A DNA stretch of 64,000 nt from CALKWS01 sp051020515. GTDB lineage: Bacteria; Actinomycetota; Actinomycetes; Actinomycetales; Beutenbergiaceae. The stretch covers positions 1,612,001-1,676,000 of the forward strand of contig NZ_CP194857.1 in the NCBI RefSeq assembly GCF_051020515.1, in the 5' to 3' direction. The position numbers and the translations under genes were made by a program. Below the pieces are notes generated by a model, which did no database searches, had not been told where the DNA came from, and was given only the letters and a program-made list of their open reading frames with translations. This document shows positions 58,874 through 64,000 of the stretch, piece by piece. Within the stretch, counting starts at the first letter, position 1. Each line of letters opens with the position of its first letter.

Positions 58874-60040
58874 TCAGCGCGCCAGGTCCGCCATCACCGT
58901 GGCCAGGTCCGACTTGCCCTCGAAACCGATGCCGGGCAGTTCCGGCAAGGTGACATGACCGTCGGTGACCTCGATCCCGTCGGGGAACCCGCCGAAGGGT
59001 TGAAAGAGGTCGGGGTAGGCCTCGTTCCCGCCCAGCCCGAGCCCGGCCGCGATGTTCAGGGACATCTGGTGCCCCCCGTGGGGGATGCACCGGGACGGCG
59101 ACCAGCCGTGCTCGCCCAGCATGTCCAGGATGCGCAGGTACTCCACCAGTCCGTAGGACAGCGCGCAGTCGAACTGCAGCCAGTCGAGGTCGGGTCGCAT
59201 CCCGCCGTATCGGATCAGGTTCCGGGCATCCTGCACGGAAAAGAGGTTCTCGCCGGTGGCCAGTGGGCCGGAGTAGTCCTTCGCCAACTCCGACTGCAGG
59301 GCGTAGTCCAACGGGTCGCCGGCTTCCTCGAACCAGAACAGGTCGAAGTCGGCCATTGCCCGTGCGTAGGCCAAGGCGGTGCGAGTGTCGAAGCGTCCGT
59401 TGGCATCGACGGCCAGTCGCTGCCCAGGGCCCAGCACCTCGCTCGCAGCCTCGATGCGGCGTAGGTCCTCATCCAGGCTCGCCCCACCGATCTTCATCTT
59501 CACCACGGTGTAGCCACGGTCGAGGTAGGAGCGCATCTCCTCGGCCAGGGCGGTGGTGTCCTTGTCCGGGTAGTAGTAGCCGCCCGCGGCGTAGACGAAT
59601 ACCTCCCGGTCGGCGGTGCCGTTGCCGTAGCGCTGGGCGAGCAGGTCGTACAGCGGCCGTTCGGCGATCTTGGCCACGGCGTCCCAGACGGCCATGTCCA
59701 GGGTGCCCACCGCAACGGAGCGTTCGCCGTGCCCGCCGGGCTTCTCGTTGGCCATCAGGATCTTCCAGATCTTGTGCGGATCGAGGTTCGTCCCTGCCTC
59801 GTCCACCAGGTCGACTGGGTCGGCGGCCTGCAACCGGGGGATGAATCGCTCGCCCAGAAGGGCGCCCTGGCCGTAGCGGCCGTTGGAGTTGAAGCCGAAG
59901 CCCACCACCGGCTTGCCCTCGCGCATCACGTCGGTGATGACCGCGACCAGACTCAACGTCATCGTGGAGAAGTCGATAAAGGCGTTGCGGATCGGTGAGG
60001 AGATCGGAAAGGTCCGCTCGCGGACGTCGACGATTCGCAC
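58874..60040 (-). CDS. D-tartrate dehydratase-like enolase superfamily enzyme
   Basis: The 388-residue protein of the mandelate racemase/muconate-lactonizing group dehydrates an acid sugar. Key motifs are VVKMKIGGASLDED with KxK near residue 181, AVDANGRFD (metal Asp) near 212-220, FEEAGDPLDY (metal Glu) near 236-245, TGENLFS (metal Glu) near 261, and catalytic His in PHGGHQMSLNIAAGLGLGGN near 321. The downstream EAYPDLFQPFGGFPDG is typical of D-tartrate dehydratase (TarD), whose catalytic Lys184/His322 numbering agrees. It is convergent with the MFS gene. A catabolic partner was not found nearby. Confidence 0.88.
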   Translation of the reverse strand: MRIVDVRERTFPISSPIRNAFIDFSTMTLSLVAVITDVMREGKPVVGFGFNSNGRYGQGALLGERFIPRLQAADPVDLVDEAGTNLDPHKIWKILMANEKPGGHGERSVAVGTLDMAVWDAVAKIAERPLYDLLAQRYGNGTADREVFVYAAGGYYYPDKDTTALAEEMRSYLDRGYTVVKMKIGGASLDEDLRRIEAASEVLGPGQRLAVDANGRFDTRTALAYARAMADFDLFWFEEAGDPLDYALQSELAKDYSGPLATGENLFSVQDARNLIRYGGMRPDLDWLQFDCALSYGLVEYLRILDMLGEHGWSPSRCIPHGGHQMSLNIAAGLGLGGNEAYPDLFQPFGGFPDGIEVTDGHVTLPELPGIGFEGKSDLATVMADLAR

Positions 60041-60227
60041 GGGGTTCCCTTGTCGTTGGCTGGCTCAGGTCCACCTATTCTCGCCCGCGGTCCGGCCGGC
60101 CGTGGCCGGATTTGCCGTCGTTTGCTCCCCGGGTGCCGGTCCCCGGGCATCCGCTACTCCGCGCTCGCGGGCATCGGCTACTCCGCAACCCCGGAAGTCC
60201 GCGCGGTGGTCCGCGCCGAGAAGAGGG

Positions 60228-60674
60228 TCAGACGCGCTCGAACCGGAGTTCGGTGTCCGGCCCGGTCAGAACCAGTTCATCGCCGTCGGCCTGCACGTCC
60301 TGGATCTGCCGCATGGCGGTCAGGAGCTGTGACTCCTGGTCCATCACCTCGGGCGGATCGCACGCCATCATGGTGCTGACGAACTCGGTGGGCCACTGAT
60401 CGGGCTGCTGGTCCTCCTCGCCCTCGGCGGTGGCTGTTCCGAAGTGGTTGCAGCCGCCGTGGCCGGAGACCTCGAAGCCGTCGACGGTCAGCGTGGGTTC
60501 GTGGCCGGAGACCACCTCGATCTCACCGTCGGGGCCGTGACCGGAGACCAAGATCCAGTCGCCGTCGGCCGCGGGGTCGGGGCCCGCCGCCCCACCTGCG
60601 GTGTCGCAGGCGGTCAGGGTGAGCGCGACGAGCGCGAACAGTGCCGCGACGGCGCGGCCGGGAAAGCGGTGCAT
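60228..60674 (-). CDS. META/HslJ-like domain lipoprotein
   Basis: The 148-residue protein has a signal peptide with lipobox LTLTAC, giving an acylated Cys at residue 23. The short META (HslJ-like) domain contains WILVSGHGPDGEIEV, VSGHGGCNHFGTATAEG near residues 69-85 and FVSTMMACDPPEVMDQESQL near 98-117, with two Cys residues that can form the disulfide seen in the family. Function is unknown; HslJ-type proteins are linked to stress or drug tolerance in other bacteria. It is monocistronic in this view. Confidence 0.82.
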   Translation of the reverse strand: MHRFPGRAVAALFALVALTLTACDTAGGAAGPDPAADGDWILVSGHGPDGEIEVVSGHEPTLTVDGFEVSGHGGCNHFGTATAEGEEDQQPDQWPTEFVSTMMACDPPEVMDQESQLLTAMRQIQDVQADGDELVLTGPDTELRFERV

Positions 60675-60718
60675 CGGTGGCCCTTCCGTTCAGGAACAGT
60701 GGTCGATGCCTTGCCTGT

Positions 60719-60850
60719 GTCACGTCCCGCCCGGGTGTTGCAGCGGGGCCGTGGCGCATGCGCGGGCACTCCCGCACCGGGTCACGTCCCGCCCGGGTGT
60801 TGCAGCGGGGCCCGGATGCGGCAACCGGGCCCCGGTGTTTCAGCTGGGCC
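60719..60850. repeat. Direct repeats in the lipoprotein/MaoC gap
   Basis: A 32-base unit occurs identically at 60719-60750 and 60781-60812. A degenerate third copy of its second half (17 of 21 bases) lies at about 60830-60850. It fills most of the 227-base gap and is noncoding. Confidence 0.8.
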
Positions 60851-60901
60851 CGGGTGGCAGCGGGAGCGGGAGGACCTGCCCGATCCGCTGCCGGGGCCCC
60901 C

Positions 60902-61912
60902 TCAGGGAAGCGGCCGGACCGATCCGGTGAAGTGGACCCGGTCGCTGCCGGCCTTCCAGCCGGCGTAGGTGTAGGTACCGGAATCGGTTCGGGCCTGCCC
61001 GAAGGAGACCGTCGAGGGCAGCAGCACCGGCTTGGCGAAGTCGATCTGCCAGGTGAACGCCGGCCCGCGGGCCGGGCCGACCGCCGCCAGTGCCCGCGCC
61101 GCGGTGTACATCCCGTGCGCGATGGCCCGCGGGAAACCGAAGGCCCTGGCGCTCAGGGCGGACATGTGGATCGGGTTGCGGTCCCCGGAGACCGCGGCAT
61201 AGCGCCGTCCGGTCCTGGGCGTCAGGCGCCATACCGCGGTGGCCTCGGGCAGCACGCCCCGGCCGCCGGCGTCGTTCCCACCGGCACCACCACGGGAGTG
61301 TCCGCTGCCGGCGGCGCCGGAGTCGCCGTCGTCGACCGCCTCGCCAGAGCCGGTGGAGCCATCCTGGCCGGCCTTCACCGGTTCGGCCAGCGCCAGACCG
61401 GGCAACGTGGTGCCCTTGGCCAGGTAGGTCGAGACCCCGCGCCAGGCCACTTCCGGGCCCTCCTGGGCAGCCACCTCCACTACTAGGTCCACCTGGGTGC
61501 CGGAGCGGTGCGCGCGCAACCCCTGCGCGCGGGCCTGCACCCGCAGCGTGTCGGTGGTGCTCAGCGGGTGGAACTGCTCCACCCTGTTGGCCACGTGCAC
61601 CATGCCCAGTACCGGCAGCGGGAAGTCCGCGCGCACCATCAGGTTCATCGCGAGCGGGAAGCCGAGCACGTGCACGTATCCGGCCGGCAGTTCGTCGGTG
61701 CCTGCCTCCCCGAGCAGGTGCTGGTACTCGGCCAGGTGTGCGTGGTCCACCGGCACCCGCGGCACCGTGTAGCAGACCTGGGGCAGCGTGGTGGGCGAGG
61801 GGCCGCCGGAGAGCATTCCCGGCGCCGCGGCCCGGGCGGTACGCCCCAGGGCACGGGCGTACAACGACCCCAGCGAGGGCGAGGGCACCTGGTCCAGCAC
61901 CTGCTCGCGCAT
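60902..61912 (-). CDS. MaoC-like hotdog-fold dehydratase/hydratase
   Basis: The 336-residue protein, starting with an ATG overlapping the FabG4-like stop (TGATG), has two hotdog domains. The N-terminal half contains PAGYVHVLGFPLAMNLMVRA. The C-terminal half has the hydratase signature SGDRNPIHMSALSARAFGFP near residues 240-259, where Asp and His are catalytic, then AHGMYTAARAL. A Gly/Ser-rich linker lies at about 185-215. This is the actinobacterial HtdX/MaoC type that hydrates 2-enoyl-CoA or acyl-ACP. It is cotranscribed with a FabG4-like reductase and thiolase. Confidence 0.88.
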   Translation of the reverse strand: MREQVLDQVPSPSLGSLYARALGRTARAAAPGMLSGGPSPTTLPQVCYTVPRVPVDHAHLAEYQHLLGEAGTDELPAGYVHVLGFPLAMNLMVRADFPLPVLGMVHVANRVEQFHPLSTTDTLRVQARAQGLRAHRSGTQVDLVVEVAAQEGPEVAWRGVSTYLAKGTTLPGLALAEPVKAGQDGSTGSGEAVDDGDSGAAGSGHSRGGAGGNDAGGRGVLPEATAVWRLTPRTGRRYAAVSGDRNPIHMSALSARAFGFPRAIAHGMYTAARALAAVGPARGPAFTWQIDFAKPVLLPSTVSFGQARTDSGTYTYAGWKAGSDRVHFTGSVRPLP

Positions 61913-63260
61913 CAGGCCCCCATCAGGTGCTGTCCGCACACCCGCAGCGTCTGGCCGTTGATGCCGGCGGACTGGGGCGAGGCCAGGAAGGACACGGCCT
62001 CGGCCACGTCGACCGGCTTTCCGCCCTGTTGCAGGGAGTTCAACCGTCTGGCGACCTGGCGCTGCAGCGCGGGAATGCGCGCGGTCATCTCGGTCTCGAT
62101 GAAGCCCGGGGCCACCGCGTTGGCGGTGCCGGAGTGCTCGGCCAGCAGCGGCGCCAGGGACCGGGTCATCCCGATCACCCCGGCCTTGGTGAAGGCGTAG
62201 TTGCTCTGCCCGCGGTTCCCGGCGATCCCGGAGGTGGAGGCCAGGGAGATGATCCGCAGGCCATCGGGTGACAGGTCCGGGGTGGCAAGCAGGGCCTCGT
62301 TCATCTGCGCCTGCGCGCGCAGGTTCACCGCCACCACCGACCGCCAGCGGTCCGGGGTCATGTTCGCCAGCAGTTGTCCCGGGTGATGCCGGCGTTGTGC
62401 ACCAGCACGTCCAGGCGTCCGTAGCGCTCACGTACCCGCTCGATCAGCCGGGCCGGGGTCGTCTCGTCGGTGATGTCGGCCTGGATGGCGGTGCCCCCGA
62501 CCTCGTTCATCACCGAGGCCAGGCTCTCCCCGGCGGCGGGGACGTCCACCCCGACCACCTGGGCGCCCTCACGGTGCAGTACCCGGGCGATCTGCGCCCC
62601 GATCCCGCGTGCCGCGCCGGTGACCACCGCGACCTTGCCGGCCAGCGGCTTCGTCCAGTCGGCCGGGAGCGTCCCGGCGTCGCTGCTCACCTGGAGGCCC
62701 TGGCCGGAGACGAACGCCGAGCGCGCCGAGAGCAGGAACCGCACCGCTCCGAGCGCGGCGGGTGCGTCCACACCCACCCCATCGCGCAGCACGACGGCGT
62801 TGGCGGTGGCTCCGTAGCGCACTTCCTTGGCCACCGAGCGCCACAGACCCTCGACCCCGGCCAGGGCGGCCGCGCGGGCGGGGGAGTCCTGCTCGGTGGC
62901 TGCCCGAGTGAGCACCACCACCCGGCCCGAGGGCCCCAGGGCTTTCATCAGCGGACCTGCCTGGTCCACCACCTCGGCGGCGTCTTCGGGTGCGGTCAGT
63001 TCGGTGAGCATCAGCACCAGGGCTCCGACGCGGCCGCCGCGCATGGTCCGGCGCACATCCAGTTCCCAGTCCAGCAGGGTGGTGGCCAGGGTGTCGGCGT
63101 CGGCTCCGGTGCCCAGCACCACCACCGGTCCGGTGACCAGCGGGGCGTCGATCGACTTCGGGTCGGTGCGACGCAACCTGGCCGGGCGGGGCAGGCCGAA
63201 CTGCTTGGCGATCTTCTTGGTGAGTCCGGAGTTCACCAGGTTCAGGTAGGTGTCGCTCAC
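61912..63260 (-). CDS. fabG: FabG4-like 3-oxoacyl reductase (high-molecular-weight SDR), one frameshift
   Basis: NADPH-dependent beta-ketoacyl reductase. GTG 63260 starts the 210-residue N-terminal domain typical of FabG4 (SDTYLNLVNSGLTKKIAKQF). The Rossmann domain has VAVVTGAARGIGAQIARVLH near residue 213. The frame breaks near 62371-62376, at NAGITRDK where one base is missing, and resumes ANMTPDRWRSVVAVNLRAQA, with catalytic Ser in ISLASTSGI and YAFTKAG (Tyr-x3-Lys). The restored protein has 449 residues, like M. tuberculosis FabG4. It overlaps the thiolase stop (GTGA). Confidence 0.93.
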
Positions 63261-64000
63261 GCTGCCTCCAGGATCATCGCCATGGCCTGCCCGCCGGCGG
63301 CGCAGACCGAGATCAGGCCGCGAGCCGGCGGGCCCTCGGGGTTGGCCTCGCGGTGCTGGGCGAGCAGGGCGGCAGGTTGCCCACGATCCGGGCGCCGGTG
63401 GCGGCGAACGGGTGTCCGGCGGCGAGGGAGGAGCCGGTCACGTTCAACGTGGCCGGATCCACCTGGCCGGGGCTGGGCACCCCGACCTTGGAGGTGCAGA
63501 AGTCCTCATCGGCCCAAGCGGCGCTGGTGGTGGCCACCACGGAGGCGAAGGCCTCATGGATCTCCACGAAGGCGAAGTCCGCCAAGCTCAGTCCGTTGCG
63601 GTGCAGCAGGCGCGGTACCGCGTAGGCACCGCCCATCAGCAGCCCGTCCTCGCCGTGGGCGAAGTCCACACTGGCCGTCTCGGCGTCGATCACGTGCGCC
63701 AGCACCGGCAGCCCGCGCTCGGCGGCCCACTCCGGTGTGCCGAGCAGCACCGCGGCGGCGCCGTCGGACAGCGGGGTGGAGTTGCCGGCGGTCATCGAGG
63801 CCTCGGCGGCGTGCTCACCCTTGGTGCCGAACACGGGCTTGAGGGCGGCGAGCTTGTCCGCGGAGGTGTCCGCGCGCAGCGACTGGTCGCGTACCAGGCC
63901 GCGGTAGGGGGTGATCAGGTCGTCGAAGAAGCCCTCCTCGTACGCCTTGGCCAGGTTCTGGTGGGAGGCCAGCGCGATCGCGTCCTGGGCCTCCCGGGTG
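63257..64000 (-). CDS. Acetyl-CoA C-acyltransferase (thiolase), N-terminus beyond window, one frameshift
   Basis: The visible part begins with QDAIALASHQNLAKAYEEGF at the edge and continues through GNSTPLSDGAAAVLL, EIHEAFASVVA and GSSLAAGHPFAATGARIVGN, which contains the catalytic His. Near 63377 a base is missing; the other frame gives EHRE-type QHREANPEGP and SVCAAGGQAMAMILEAA, with the second catalytic Cys of the GxCxGxxGG-like region. The first active-site Cys lies outside the window. It is the first gene in view of a thiolase-FabG4-MaoC operon, as at M. tuberculosis fadA2-fabG4-htdX. Confidence 0.9.

Noticed and set aside
60719..60850. CRISPR-like array
   Set aside because: Only two full repeats and a degenerate third, unequal spacing, and no cas genes in the window.

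Overview
The window is very GC-rich (roughly 70% by eye) and its gene set points to an actinobacterium, most likely of the Micrococcales. The evidence is a dnaK-grpE-dnaJ-hspR operon with HspR (HAIR) operators, F420/LLM-type oxidoreductases, a DUF222-HNH (13E12-like) protein, ANTAR, STAS and SpoIIE-type regulators, DUF3151, LppM, and septum-formation-domain proteins. The genus cannot be fixed from the sequence alone. No rRNA, tRNA, CRISPR array, phage or intact insertion sequence was seen.

Layout. 1-5.4 kb: a truncated alpha/beta hydrolase divergent from the chaperone operon dnaK-grpE-dnaJ-hspR, then a DUF4282 membrane protein. 5.4-10 kb: a PNPOx-like flavoenzyme, a TetR-PH-PH membrane-protein operon and a divergent LLM oxidoreductase. 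10-20.4 kb: prolyl oligopeptidase, a 5'-truncated BCCT transporter pseudogene, TauE/SafE permease, the threonine-to-glycine pair tdh-kbl, an amidase and a DUF222-HNH protein. 20.7-28.5 kb: a minus-strand run of lactone oxidase, ASRT-like protein, phosphoketolase and LppM lipoprotein, divergent from clpB, which has its own HAIR-like site. 28.5-35.7 kb: two septum-formation-domain proteins around a J-domain/NERD-like protein, then xth, pyrE, lemA, a HAD-IIA phosphatase, a repeat-rich gap and a SpoU methyltransferase. 36-42 kb: fba, a partner-switching set (STAS, PAS-GAF-PP2C-HATPase, STAS), DUF3151 and purA. 42-49 kb: a BCCT transporter, purD, a TNT-type NADase-like gene inserted antisense, then purC-purS-purQ-rnhA. 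49-54.5 kb: a DtxR regulator, a fused alpha-beta glycyl-tRNA synthetase, and an ANTAR/STAS/GGDEF-like signalling group. 54.7-64 kb: GH15 hydrolase with a flavin oxidoreductase, an MFS transporter, a D-tartrate-dehydratase-like enolase, a META lipoprotein, and a fatty-acid operon (thiolase, FabG4-like reductase, MaoC-like hydratase) that runs off the right end.

Functional themes: heat-shock proteostasis under HspR, de novo purine synthesis (purA, purD, purC, purS, purQ; purL not in the window), threonine catabolism, phosphoketolase carbon flow, and regulation by STAS/PP2C/ANTAR proteins.

Important caveat. At least fifteen otherwise well-conserved genes carry single-base frameshifts, mostly in short G/C runs, including ones expected to be essential (glyRS, fba, purD, purQ). 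I read these as sequencing or assembly errors and annotate each gene as one feature with the break position. The BCCT copy at about 12.45-13.9 kb is different: it also lacks its N-terminal membrane segments and looks like a real pseudogene. The most unusual items are the TNT-type NADase-like gene in the purine cluster, the J-domain/NERD-like protein with septum-formation neighbours, the ASRT-like gene beside sugar-acid enzymes, the fused GlyRS, and a pair of operator-like palindromes at 34.76-34.83 kb.
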